Assembly: GCF_000005505.3 (NCBI RefSeq)
Contig: NC_016134.3
Coordinates: 5,766,001-5,830,000, forward strand
Direction of reading: 5' to 3'
DNA: 64,000 bases
Source of the DNA: Brachypodium distachyon
Lineage: Eukaryota; Streptophyta; Magnoliopsida; Poales; Poaceae
Positions within the stretch are counted from its first letter, which is position 1; each line of letters starts with the position of its first letter. The position numbers were made by a program, and so were the translations under genes. Below the pieces are notes generated by a model. That model saw nothing but the letters and a program-made list of their open reading frames with translations. It was not told the DNA's origin and searched no databases. Below, piece after piece: positions 1 through 10,705 of this stretch.

Positions 1-2
1 AT

Positions 3-726
3 GCACAACCCAATGGAGCAATTTTGCATGAAGTTCAGTTGAACATGAAAGCAACAGCTAATGCACAACCAAGAGAAGCAAGTTTGGAAGAAGTTCAGTT
101 AAACATGGAAGCAAATGCCACTGCTAGTGGTACTGGTAATGCACAAGCAAGTGGAGCAACTTTGCATAAAGTTCAGTTGAACATGGAGGCTACAACTACT
201 GCACAACCAAGAGAAGCAAGTTTGGAAGAAGTTAATTTAAACATGGAAGCTACTGCTACTGGTACTGCTAATGCACAACCCAGTGGACCAATTTTGCATG
301 AAGTCCAGATGAACATGGAAGCTACTGCTACTGCACAACCGAGTGGTCCAAGTTTGCATGAAGTTCATTTTAACATGGAAGCTACTGCTAGTGCACAACC
401 AAGTGGTCCAACTTTGGATGCAGATGGACCAACACACATCAGTGACAACACAAATTCAGTGGCTCAAACAAACTCATGGAAAACAAACTCAATCAATGAG
501 CCTTCAAGTGATGAGGAAGTGAATTCGACTCCAAGCAGCCAGAAATCCCCACAAACTCCTTTCCCTTCAATGAGTTTTGATTCTTGGCAGGAGGCAAAGT
601 TACATTACAACAAGTACGCCAAACATGTTGGGTTCTCAATAAAATGCAGCACTTCTAGGAAATCAACTTTAGACAATGAGAAGGACAAATATCTCTTCGT
701 GTGCAACAAAAATGGCAGAAACACTG
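3..726 (+). pseudogene. FAR1/MULE-transposase-like protein, 5' fragment
   Basis: The frame is open from the left window edge, so the true start is outside. The first ~140 codons are about seven imperfect repeats of a 19-26-residue unit around EVQLNMEATATAQPSGP. A Ser/Thr/Asn-rich linker follows, then the start of a FAR1-type DNA-binding domain (FPSMSFDSWQEAKLHYNKYA, FSIKCSTSRKS, KYLFVCNKNGRNT). FAR1/FHY3 proteins are transcription factors derived from Mutator-like transposases; this zinc-coordinating domain binds DNA in both groups. The domain is cut in mid-frame by an LTR insertion and resumes at 4056 in the same frame. The repeat-rich N terminus is unlike plain FAR1 regulators and fits a transposon-borne copy better, which is inference. 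Confidence 0.72.
722..726. repeat. Left target site duplication CACTG
   Basis: CACTG at 722-726 is repeated exactly at 4051-4055, on either side of a sequence that begins TG and ends CA. This marks the LTR-element insertion. Confidence 0.85.
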
Positions 727-3700
727 TGAAGCGACCGCCCCCATACAAGGGTTCGATCTCTGTGCTTTAGTGCTAGTCCCTGGATCGACTCACTAGCACA
801 CACAGTTTCAAGATGTAATATCATAGAACAAAAGTCTCAATACTACAATGTTTCATCCAGAATATAAGAGGGTACTTACAACTCGCATAACCTCACGGGT
901 TAGCTGGAAATAAAACAACTGTTTAGCAGCGGAAAGCGAAAGATACAAGGGCACATCAACACCACGGTGAGAGCGTGTTGGAATGTAGGCCCGTAACCCA
1001 AACAAGTAGAATGTACATCTTACTCGTCGTCGGAGCTTCCTGCATCATTAAACGATGCATCCACTAGGGTCAATACATTGAATGTATTGGCAAGATTCAC
1101 TAGGAGTTATATCAGAACCTACCAAGTATATGCAGTATTTGGCAAGGTAGAGTTCAGGCTGTTTGCGTGGAAGCAGAACATAAATTACCCTACTACAAAA
1201 GAAAGTTATAATAATGTTAACTAATGGACACGGGGTAGACACACCCATGTTCCTATTAACCTAGACTACATTGAAGTGGATTCTTCAAGTGCTCCTACCC
1301 TGTTCAAACCATTCATTTTATTTAAAAAATTGGAATGAGTGAGACTTTCCTTATAGCTCCACATCTAGTTGCTCAAATTGTCCGTTGCCGGGGACACGGC
1401 TAAGTACTTAGTTTTGACGCTCTCGAGAGTTTGTACACATTCCCCACAAGAAACCGACGTGTTAATCCCTTGCTGTCCTCAGGGTAGAGTAGCAACGGCA
1501 TCGATTACGAGATTTTCAGAGGTAATTCCCTAAACCACGAGAGAATCACGCTCCCCCTACACAGCTACCTCAGTACAATTCTTCGAGTTTAGGTTCATAC
1601 AACTTACTCTTGTCTCGCCAGAGCCCATATAGCATTGTGGTTGTACTAGAAGCTTCTAAATAGGAAACTAGTCCAGTCTCAGTTACCCCAGGTGGCATTC
1701 CACATTTGCAACGTAGGCGCTCCCCGAATCCACGGGAGAGTCGTTCATGGACGATCCATTCCTGAATCCACAGGAACTCGACTCAGAGGGACCCATAGAA
1801 ATGGACCTGACGCCGCTAATCCTCAAAATCCTCAAAGCAGCCCACCCAGGATGGTTCATTGAATTAGTTGTTTTGCTTTACATCTAACAAAAACATTTCA
1901 TATAGCCAAAGGCATAACAATATCATAATGTAGTTATTTCTCCCACGATACTACCATAGCTTAGCATTCAACTACAATCGATGGCAATTTGGTAGCAAGG
2001 TAATGGCGAGGGTAAACTATACTACCTGGGATTTATAGTTAGCATAGAGTACGAGTAATAGTCCTATCAATGCATCTCTACCAACAACACTAATGCATAA
2101 GTATTTTAAAACAACAATAATAATGGGATATGATCAAAGTGAACTTGCCTTGTCCAAGGTTGTGATAGTTCTCGCACTCTTCGCAACAACAAGGAATACA
2201 CTCCACACAATCTAAAAATAAAAGAAACATGCACACAATAAACACAACATTCAATGCAAAAATCATGCCATGATGCATATGTTATGATGATGCACACAAA
2301 GGTTACTTTTAGTGTAACAAGTTTTGTTTCTGTTTTGAAAAGTTTTCAAATGATTTGGACAGATTATACAATACCAAAGAGGTAATTAATATGCACGAAA
2401 CAAGGATAGGATTTAAATCAAAGATTGTGTGGTTTTTGCAACATAGAACAAGATTTAAACTTGTAAGCCATTTTTATTCACAAAACAATTTCTTTTCTGG
2501 TCCTAATGGATAGAGAACAAGTTTAAATAATTTTACAGCAAGATAACATGCTCAAAACTATTTTGAAACAATTCATTTGAAATTTAAACTCTATTCAACC
2601 AATCTGTAATTGCTTCTGACTAAGTTGTTCAAAACTGAAATTAAACAGTGCCAAAATATTCTACACGTTGTGACGATTCCAGAAAGGTGCGGAACACAAT
2701 TTTTGGACAACGGTTTGAAAGATATGAGGCTTTGAACTTGTAGGGACTTTTCTGCAAAATTGCATTATCCAATTCGGCCGAATTAAAATAAAACAAAAGT
2801 TTTGCCACGTGGCAGCGTGGGATAGGCCGGGATCTAGGGTTCCGGCCGGCGGGGTTAGCTCGCCGGACGGCGGCGGCGCGGGCGGGCGGCCGGAGTGGAG
2901 CGGCGCGGACGGCGTGGGGCGGGCAGGCGGCGGCGCGGGCAGCGTGCGGGCGCGGGCGGGGGGCGGCGCGGGCAGCGCGGCGCGCGCGGGGCAGCGTGCG
3001 GGCGCAGGCAGCACGGGGCAGCGCGGGCTCGCGGGCGCAGGCGGCGGCGCGGGCGCGGCCAGGCGGAGCGGGCGCGGCCAGGCGGAGCGGGAGGCGGAGG
3101 CGGCGCGCGGACGGGCGGAGCACGGGCGGCGGGCGGCGGCCGGCGCCGACGAAGACGGCGGACGGAGGCGCGGAGCTCCAAATCGCGGCCGGCTCGCGTC
3201 TCAGCGTGCGCAAGGAAGAGAGGAGGAAGACTAGGGGGTCGGCGCGGGCGGAGACTCACCGGAACGGCGGCGAGACGCGATGAACGGCGGTGGCAGAGAG
3301 TAACTCCGGCGAGAAATTAATCTCAAACCGAAGCGAAATTGGTCGTGGGGTTTGGGGGAAGTGGTAGAGGAGTTCGAGGGCTTCGATATGACGCGCGGGG
3401 TTTCGGATTTGGTGGCTCGTGTGCGAAGAAAACGGAGGTGGAGTCTTGGGCAGTTCGCGGACGTGCGTGGCCGGATTTTTCGGACGGAGGTTGAAGATGA
3501 CGCGTGGGTCCCACCGGTCAGTAAGAGCGGGCGGCTCGGGCTGGGCCGGTCCGGTCCGGTCCGGTTTGACCGGTTTCCTCCGGTTTTTCCTTTTCTTTTA
3601 TCTATTTTCTGTTTTTGAACCTAAAAATTGATTCGAAGCTCCAAATCACTCCAAATAAAATACAACAAAATTTGTAAAAACATATTTTCATATGATCTAA

Positions 3701-4050
3701 CTTTTGGAACAAGAATTTCCTCAAAATAAAATATTTAAAAATACATTTGCCTATAAAATGGCTTTTAGGCCCCTTAGGCTATCGAAACAAATTATCTTTC
3801 AAAATACTTTCAAAAGCCAATCTATGGGATAGCTTTATATATGCATTAAATCCCTTTTTACCACAATACCCTATTGGGTTAAAATGCAAATACTCAAGAG
3901 CAAGATCAAAGCCCAAAATCAAATAAAAGCATTTTTGAAAAAGGGTTTTCTGGGCAAACTTTAGGGTTTTGAAAGTGATCAAATGCAAGGGTGACATGAT
4001 GCTTATGATATGCAATGCATATGAAGGGTTTTGAAAATTGGGATGTTACA
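727..4050 (-). mobile_element. Solo LTR (or LTR-only derivative), 3.3 kb
   Basis: The insert starts TGAAGCGACC and ends GGGATGTTACA, so on the minus strand it runs TGTAACATCCC to GGTCGCTTCA with canonical TG/CA ends and a perfect 5-bp duplication. I see no second copy of either end inside, no primer site and no retrotransposon protein, so a solo LTR is the simplest reading. It contains a very GC-rich stretch (about 2810-3300) and AT-rich flanks. The long ORFs in the GC-rich part occur on both strands and look compositional. The end sequence near 727-790, with a tract about a 'first-dose' of GATCGA-type words, resembles Ty3/gypsy LTRs of grasses; the family is not resolved. Confidence 0.75.
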
Positions 4051-4370
4051 CACTGAAAAGTTGGAAGAAGCCCCCTTGGTGAAGAAGGGAAACCGCAGTA
4101 TAACGATACGAACAGATTGCAAGGCCAGGCTACAAGTAAAAAGGATGGGTGCCAAGTGGGAAGTAACTTTCTTTGAAGAACAGCACACACACACGAGTTG
4201 ATGAAGAAGTTTTCTCTGGAGAAATTCCTGTGGTCACATAGGAACATATCTAAAGAAGAGAGAGATTTCATTAAGTTGCTCCATGGAGTTAACCTATCTT
4301 CTGGAAAAATAATACATTTCATGGCAGAGATATATGGATCACAGAAGAATGTGCCATACAAGACCGCTCA
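4051..4370 (+). pseudogene. FAR1-like fragment, continuation after the LTR
   Basis: After the right CACTG the coding sequence resumes in the frame left at 726: basic Cys-containing FAR1-domain residues (RTDCKARLQVKRMGAKWEV), then the typical FF..E..H stretch. At 4183-4194 a run of CA dinucleotides is one unit too long for the expected H-T-H-E-L junction, shifting the frame and creating a TGA. The following frame (4198 onward) still reads as FAR1-like sequence ending around AEIYGSQKNVPYKTA. At about 4370 it stops against the truncated end of a gypsy element. The domain is therefore broken three ways: LTR insertion, dinucleotide slippage and 3' truncation. Confidence 0.72.
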
Positions 4371-6738
4371 TTATCCAATGTGATTCGGGGGGCTCGATCT
4401 TGGATGCGATTTCTTTGGGTGGGGTCAGTGGAGCATGCCACTCGGCCACAAAGTCAGCCAGGACATGAGATTTTATGGCCGTTCTCACTGTGAGTTCCAG
4501 TGAGAAGGGGGCCAATTCCGTTGCCCATTTGGCGATTCTTCCGGTGGCCTCCTTATTGCCGAAGACTTCCTTGAGTGGGAAGGTAGTTGGCACCATGATG
4601 GTGTGGCCCATGAAGTAATGACAGAGTTTTCGAAAGGCCATGAGGAGGGCGTATGCGATCTTCTCGATCTGGGTCTATCGACCCTTTGCTCCTCCCAAGG
4701 CTTCGCTCACGTAATATACTGGGCGTTGTGACCCGTCTTCTTCCTTCACGAGAGCTGCGCTTACGGCAACCGGGGTTGCGGCAAGGTACAGGAGCAAAGG
4801 CTCCCCCTGTTTTGGGCTCGTGAGAAGCGGAGGGGTCGACAAATAGGTCTTGAGCTCTTCAAAGGCCCTTTGAGCTTCGTCGGTCCACTCAAAGTTGTCG
4901 AGGCTTCTCTAGGCTTTGAAAAAAGGAAGACCCTTCTGGGCTGACCGGGCGAGGAATCTCCCTAGGGCCGCCATTCTTCCCGCTAGGCGTTGCACATCTT
5001 TGACGGAGCGAGGAGGCTTCATCTCGATGATGGCCCGGATTTTCTCCAGGTTGGCCTCGATCCCTCGTTGAGAGACAAGGAAGCCCAGGAGCTTTCCCCC
5101 TCGCACTCCGAACACGCACTTCTCTAGATTGAGCTTTACGCCATTCTTGCGGAGATTGTCGAAGGTTTCTTGCAGGTCCTTGGGATGTGTCTTCGCAACT
5201 TGACTTTTGATGACGGCGTCGTCAACGTAGACTTCGGCGTTTCTCCCCAATTTTTCTTTGAGGATGAAGCTAACGAGGCATTGGAAAGTTGCGCCGCCAT
5301 TCCTCAAACCAAAAGGCATTCTGCGATTGCAGAAGGTGCCGATGGGAGTGATGAAGCTGGTCTTTTCCTCATCTTTCTTGGACATGTGGACTTGGTGATA
5401 CCCTGAATAGGCGTCCAAGAAGCTCAACCTTTCGCATCCCGCCGTGGAGTCGACAAGTTGGTCGATTCGAGGGAGCGGGTAGTCATCCTTGGGGCACGCC
5501 TTGTTCAAGTCGGTAAAGTCGACACACATTCGCCACTTGCCGTTGGCTTTTCTTTACCAAGATCGGCTTGGCTAACCACTCGGGGTGCCAAACTTCTCGA
5601 ATGAGACTGGCGTTGGAGAGTTTGGTGATTTCTTGCTTGATGACTTCGTTTTGCTCGGTGGAGAGCTTCCGGAGCTTCTGCTTTACGGAGCTTTGTCGGG
5701 TCTCACGGCGAGGCGATGTTCCATGACATCGCGCGGGACTCCCCCCATGTCGGAAGGCGACCTAGTGAAGACGTCGGAATTCTTTCGAATCAGGTCGACG
5801 AGTTCTTCCTCGAGTTTACTCGGGAGGTCGGCTCCAATCTTTACCGTGACTGTGCCGTCATCTTGGGAGACGCGTACTTCCTTGAGTTCTCCTTTGGGGA
5901 GGGGCTTAGAGATGTAGCACTCCGGGTGATTGCCTTCGGATGCTCCCGCGTTAGAAAGCATGTTAATACTCTTGGATGATTCTCCCTTTTCGGCGCACTT
6001 GGTCTCATGGCGGTAGAGCGTCTTCCTGTCGGAAGATTGCTCCCCGCGGACCGTTATCACGCCCTTCGGGCCTGGGATCTTCATGCACAAGAAGTTGTGG
6101 TGGATGGCGGCGCAAAGACAGTTTAGTGTCGTCCTCCCGAGGATGGTGTTAAAAGAGGCCTCCATATCCACCACGTCGAAGCGCACGAGCTCGGTCCGAT
6201 GGTTTGTGGCATCTCCGAAGGTCGTGAGGAGCTCGATTTGTCTAAGCGGCTGAATGGATTTCCTCGGCACGAAGCCGGTGAGGGGATAAAGGGATGGCTG
6301 TAGCGAGCCGTTCTTGTATCCCCCTTGTGGCTCCATTAGCTTCTTTAACATGCTCAGATATAGGATGTCGGCGGAGCTTCCGCCATCCACAAGAATCTTC
6401 TTGAGCTCACAATTGGAGACGATCGCCGTCACAAAGAGGGCGTCGTCATGTCGGAAGCGTATCCCCTTGGCATATTCTTCGGTGAAGGCAATTGGCATGC
6501 TTGCCCACTTGGGTGGTGGTGTCGGGGTGAAGGTTCCCACGACGTTGACTTCGCGAGCATACTCCTTGCGTTGCCACTTTGATCCCCGTCCTGTGGCGGA
6601 GCCCCCGAGTACCACTCCGACGTGATGTGCGGGTTCCTGGAACGGGAGGTTATCTTCCTTGGATACTGGGTCGGCGACAAGGACATTGGCGAGGCATGGA
6701 GCCTCGGTTGTCTTTTCATCCTTGCGCCAGGCTTGCAT
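4371..6738 (-). pseudogene. pol: Gypsy pol: protease, RT and RNase H, degenerate
   Basis: The aspartic protease appears at KKILVDGGSSADILYLSML. After a frameshift near 5690 and a compensating one near 5555, the RT domain follows: FTDLNKACPKDDYPLPRID, FLDAYSGYHQ, RMPFGLRNGGATFQ and the catalytic YVDD (here YVDDAVIK). RNase H follows with FEELKTYLSTPPLL, a stop at 4911-4909, another stop near 4677, and KEATGRIAKWATELAPFSLE and LADFVAEW. The sequence ends at ESHWIM, so integrase is absent. These lesions rule out a functional polymerase. Confidence 0.85.
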
Positions 6739-8418
6739 TCATGCCTGGAACTCTTCACGAGCCGTGATGAGAGTGTTGTACTCTTCGGTGCTGTGGCTTG
6801 CTGAGTTGTGGATGAGGCATCTCCCAGTTCCTCCCTTGGCGGGGCGAGGTGGCTTCTTGGGTTGCCAAGTCTTTTGGGATGACGCTTGTCCTTTGACGGC
6901 GAAGATCTTCCGGGCTTGGTCGCCGGGGGCCTTTTTCCCCCACCTCCTCTTCTTCTTGGAAGACGAAGTAGGCGCAGGGGGTTTGTCAGACGAGGGAGCT
7001 CCTTCAAGAGCGAAGCGTGGTGCGTCTTTTTTGGCGATGTCCCCGTCTTCGCCTCGAGCGTATTCCTGCAAGATTTGATAGAGCTCCTCGGTCGTCTTTG
7101 GTGGGTTATGACTTAGGGCCCGATTCACTTCTCCTTGGAGAAGACCTTGCATGCATGCGTCGATCACGGTGGTCGACGGCGGGTTGGCGATTTGGCTTCG
7201 CACCTTTGCAAAGCGATGGAAGAAGTTTCGGAGGGATTCCCCCAGCTTTTGTTTCACGGCATATAGCTCGTGAGCCTGCACAGGTTCTTTGAAGTTTCCT
7301 TGAAAGTTGGCGATGAAGACCTCTTGGAGGCGCTCCCACGAGTGCACGGAGTTCTTCCGCAGGTTATAAAACCAAGTTTGCGCCATTCGGGTGAGCGCGA
7401 GCGGAAAGAGGTTGCACATCTCGACGGGTCCTCCCCCTGCGGCCCGTATTGCGGTGGAGTAGACGTCCAAGAATTGAAGAGGATTCGATTCCCCGTCGTA
7501 CGGCCCTATTGTAGGCGGCTTGAACCTTGGCGGAAAAGTCGTGTCTTGGATCTCCCGCGTGAGCGGGTTGCAAATTGGCTGATTCTTTTGGTTCCTTCGG
7601 TGGCGAGGTCCTCCCTCATCGCTTTCATCGCTAGAGGGGTCGCTCGGAAAATGATCTCGGCGTTTTCTTGGCGGGTCGGAGCGTTGACGGGAATTCCTTT
7701 CACCACTGGCACGGGCTCCGGATTCTGCCACTTGCTCGTTCCCATGCACGCTGGGGTCTCGTTCTCCGCGAGGCGCAGCTTGAGGCGGTACCTGGTTGTC
7801 ACCTGGCTCGGCCCCGACGGGGGGAGCGAGGGGCGCTTGTGGGGTACTCGCAAAGCGAGGTTGATGCTGAGCGTGTGCGACTTGAAGAGTGCCTTGCAGC
7901 GGAAGCCCCCAATAGGGATGATACCAAGGAGCTCCATGTACGATCTCGGGGAGCGCCAGTGGAGGCAATCCCTGGTTGGAGGGGTCGTAGGCCGGGACTT
8001 CTTGGTTTTCCGGCGCGGATCCTCCTGATGTCACATTGTTTCCTCTTGTAGGTTCCGAGGACAAGGTCACTACAGGTTGTAGAGAAGGTGGCGTGAAGCC
8101 CATCGAGCGAGGCATGCCGAGTCCCTTATCCCCTACGGGGGCGGCATCCGTAGGCAGCTCGCCGATCCTTGCCACCATGTTGGTGAGTGTCGAGGGACCG
8201 CCTACGACGGTTTCGAGCACCTTGGTTCCTTCCGGGACGGCCGGTAGCGAAGGGGCGACCGCGACTTCCGTCGTGGCGACCATGCTTTCGGCGACGTCCG
8301 AATTGGTGAGGATTCCTTCTTGCTCGGGAGCCCCCGAGGCACTTGCTTTCTTCGTTTGCAACCGTGTAGACTTCGCGGCAAGTTGGGGACCCGATGAAGT
8401 ACGCTTCGTCAGGGCCAT
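6739..8418 (-). CDS. gag: Gypsy gag polyprotein region
   Basis: The 559-codon frame begins with ATG 25 bases inside the primer site. The first ~260 residues are low-complexity and Pro/Gly/Ser-rich. A retrotransposon gag (capsid) domain follows around residues 285-450, including PPTIGPYDGESNP, FPLALTRMAQTWFYNLR and LYQILQEYARGE. Then comes a basic segment (KKKRRWGKKAP) and a CCHC-like remnant (CLIHNSASHSTEEY), in which the zinc-binding pattern is degraded. The frame ends in TGA at 6741-6739, immediately followed in frame by the protease part. A CGA-to-TGA change would explain the stop, so gag and pol were probably one frame. Confidence 0.85.
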   Translation of the reverse strand: MALTKRTSSGPQLAAKSTRLQTKKASASGAPEQEGILTNSDVAESMVATTEVAVAPSLPAVPEGTKVLETVVGGPSTLTNMVARIGELPTDAAPVGDKGLGMPRSMGFTPPSLQPVVTLSSEPTRGNNVTSGGSAPENQEVPAYDPSNQGLPPLALPEIVHGAPWYHPYWGLPLQGTLQVAHAQHQPRFASTPQAPLAPPVGAEPGDNQVPPQAAPRGERDPSVHGNEQVAESGARASGERNSRQRSDPPRKRRDHFPSDPSSDESDEGGPRHRRNQKNQPICNPLTREIQDTTFPPRFKPPTIGPYDGESNPLQFLDVYSTAIRAAGGGPVEMCNLFPLALTRMAQTWFYNLRKNSVHSWERLQEVFIANFQGNFKEPVQAHELYAVKQKLGESLRNFFHRFAKVRSQIANPPSTTVIDACMQGLLQGEVNRALSHNPPKTTEELYQILQEYARGEDGDIAKKDAPRFALEGAPSSDKPPAPTSSSKKKRRWGKKAPGDQARKIFAVKGQASSQKTWQPKKPPRPAKGGTGRCLIHNSASHSTEEYNTLITAREEFQA

Positions 8419-8442
8419 TAAATCTTCAATTGCGGCGAGGGC

Positions 8443-8460
8443 TCCCCACGGTCGGCGCCA
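8443..8460 (-). other. Primer-binding site, tRNA-Asp-like
   Basis: The minus strand reads TGGCGCCGACCGTGGGGA one base after the LTR end. It starts TGGCGCCG as expected for pairing with the CCA end of a plant tRNA-Asp, with a few mismatches in the middle. Confidence 0.6.
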
Positions 8461-8461
8461 C

Positions 8462-9375
8462 TGTTGTTGTTCTCGACAACAATTAGAGTATGGAGTGCCA
8501 ATGCTCTATGGCACAAGTGCGGGTATAAAAGTAGGGCATGTACGCCGGCCTTATAGCGAAGGTCGCCGTACACTTGGACAAGTTGACACGTCGATATCTT
8601 TTGAATAGGTTCGGTCGACCCTGCGGGTGCGACTTAATCCTATGTTAGGAAAGGCTTCGAGGGGGTTGTTAGCCAATGGCTTGGGCCGAGCGGATCTTTC
8701 CAAGACACCTTTTAGCGAGAGATTCGTCGGGGCCGCCTCGTACTCGGACCGAACGCGTCTTTCCAAGTATCGAGGTTAGGATACCCTCGGAACTCTAACC
8801 CAACCCCTTCTCCTTCGAGCCTGTGCCAACCAAGGTTAGCTCGGAGCCTCGAAACTAGAGTCCCCTAGAAGGCTTCCTCGAGGCCGATCGACTTTCAGTC
8901 GAGAGCGGCGCGCGAGAGCGAACCTTAGAGGGCGCACTCTAGCCCTCTCCCCTTGAGTTTATTCAAGTGAGAGTGAACGGTACATGCCCCCATGGGGGGG
9001 TATTTATAGCCTACGGATCCATGACAAAAGACCATGGCTACCCTTGAGGGAGAGAGAAAAGTGGGGGTAAAATGGTAAAAGTGGTTCCTTGGTACATAAC
9101 TTTTGTGTGCACCATGAGGGGGGAAATGAGGGTTTGTCCATGGTCCACCATGGACCAAAAGCCTCATCCCGACACCTTTCTTGCCCCCTACTCTAACTCA
9201 TTCCACCCTTTGACCATGGCATGAGAGGCTTGACTTGTTGACTTGTTTTCCTTTGCCACGTAGAATTGACTGCGCCACGTGGGCATCTTGACTCATACTT
9301 GGGAAATGTTGACTTAGTTGTCGCCATGTAGGATTTACGGCCCGGCCCATATAAGGATTTTATTTTACTACAACA
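8462..9375 (-). repeat. 5' LTR of the Tat-type element
   Basis: The right plus-strand border reads CTACAACA (9368-9375) and the left border TGTTGTTGTTC (8462 on). On the minus strand the LTR therefore begins TGTTGT and ends ACAACA, a perfect 6-bp inverted terminus, and a primer site lies one base inside. Length is 914 bp. The adjacent 9376-9380 (AGTCC) would be the target duplication, but the partner is lost with the other end. Confidence 0.65.
9001..9010 (-). promoter_or_regulatory. LTR TATA box
   Basis: On the minus strand GCTATAAATA lies within the LTR, upstream of the gag side, at a spacing suitable for the retrotransposon promoter. Confidence 0.5.
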
Positions 9376-9376
9376 A

Positions 9377-10705
9377 GTCCTTACTTGACTATTGCAGTCT
9401 GGTGGTGTGTGAGTTGCTAAAAAAACTTCAAGTCTCACTGGGTCAACAAAATAAAAACCACTAGATGTAGATGCACTTGCTGTCACATTAGACCGAGTCC
9501 TGAACATTGGTTTGAATTGTAAGATATAGAGATGTAAACATCTGTAAAAGTGAAAAACTGAGAAGGCTAAATATATCATACACAAGAAAAAAGAACATAC
9601 GGGTAATATTCCAAAGGTGCCATCCCTGTTTGTATCTTGAGCAATTGCTGCCTTAACCATTTGGTTAGTCCACACACAAATTCGAGGACCCTCAGCTTCA
9701 ACATGTATGCCTTTGGTAACCAAAGAATCCACATACTTGAGCTAACAAGAAAGAAAACGAAAGGGATGTATACGTCCCCGGATGTATAAGTTACTGTTAA
9801 CAAGCAAGAAATAGAAACTTTATGTAAAGAAATAGAAATTAAATAAGCTCAGGCTATTACCATTAACAATGGCATGCATGCCTTAAAACAGTTCTTATTC
9901 TTGGCCTTCGCAGTCTGAATAAGGATGTTGATTGTAAAGCGACACCAATCCAACTTGTTGATTTGAGATACATTGACCAGTGATGGATAGCAATTCGGAC
10001 TAACTCTAACACCAGTTGTTGGAGCAAGAAAACAAACTACGTATAGCATCCAGAGCAAAAGAAAAGGGTCTTCAGCAGTACCCATTTCTGTCAATCGGGT
10101 CTCAATATCTGATATTTTCGGTTGTCTACCATCTTCCACTTGCAGCAAGTCAAGAACATATTTAACTGAAACACTGTCATACTGATAAATGACAGGTAAA
10201 GCCCCTTTAGGTATCCCAAGCACCTCAAAAACTGTATCCACAATAATGGGAATGATTCCCCTTTCATCTTCAGGAAACTCAAGTGCAGAAGTATCCGGAT
10301 CGAAGTGATCCATCAGATACTTGCACAATTCTGGGAATAACTTCGAACACTTGATGTCCAGAAAACTTCCAAAACCAACCTTCATTATCTTCTTCCGCTG
10401 TTTCCTATCCAAGAGCTTGCACACCTTGATAACCTTCATCGGGGATGCACTATTGAAAAGTGTCTGCAGCACGAAGATACAAATGTAGTTACTACAAGAA
10501 GATTAAGATTATGCAAACACCATGGAAAATGAGAAAAGTACAGTTTATAACCTGTTTTTTAGCTTCAACATTGTTTGCGTCCTCAACATCCTCCTGTACT
10601 TCATTCTCCATTAATTCTGTGTTTTTTCTTGCAATCGTAATTTCTGCCGCAGTTTTTTCATATTTTTAGCACCTGACTTCAAATCAGATCTTGGAGAACA
10701 CATTT
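9377..10705 (-). pseudogene. Multi-exon remnant of a Ulp1-associated transposon-type protein
   Basis: Minus-strand exons can be placed at about 10705-10552, 10463-9861, 9741-9601 and 9499-9384, each with GT/AG borders; the last ends in AATAGTCAA before GTAAGG. The main exon carries LFPELCKYLMDHFDPDTSAL, IIVDTVFEVLGIPKG and YQYDSVSVKYVLDLLQ. This region recalls the N-terminal part of grass transposon-associated proteins that end in a Ulp1 cysteine protease domain. The assignment is from memory of the family, not from a search. The first exon has a likely 1-base slip in an A-run near 10640, and everything after the fourth exon is replaced by the gypsy LTR, so no protease domain remains. Confidence 0.55.

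Larger units (their letters stand above)
4371..9375 (-). mobile_element. Truncated Tat-lineage Ty3/gypsy retrotransposon
   Basis: Read on the minus strand, the order is 5' LTR (9375-8462), primer-binding site, gag, protease, reverse transcriptase and RNase H. It stops at about 4371 just as an extra RNase H-like segment would begin (..ESHWIM). Integrase and 3' LTR are missing, so this is a 3'-truncated copy. The long gag, a DGGSSAD protease motif, and the RT/RNase H sequence with LADFVAEW point to the Tat lineage. Several in-frame stops and two frameshifts show it is dead. Its LTR sits directly after a 5' splice site of the neighbouring minus-strand gene. Confidence 0.85.

Noticed and set aside
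2641..3320. Several long ORFs on both strands
   Set aside because: They are Arg/Ala/Pro-rich in every frame, caused by extreme GC content inside the LTR. No domain.
4889..8608. Numerous plus-strand ORFs across the gypsy element
   Set aside because: They are antisense or other-frame shadows of gag and pol.
8462..9174. Alternative LTR border at TGTCGGGATGAGG (9174)
   Set aside because: It would not match the ACAACA end. The 9375 border gives a perfect 6-bp inverted terminus.
9193..9732. A 179-codon minus-strand ORF
   Set aside because: It reads through an exon, an intron, a second exon and into the LTR. Splice sites break it into real pieces.
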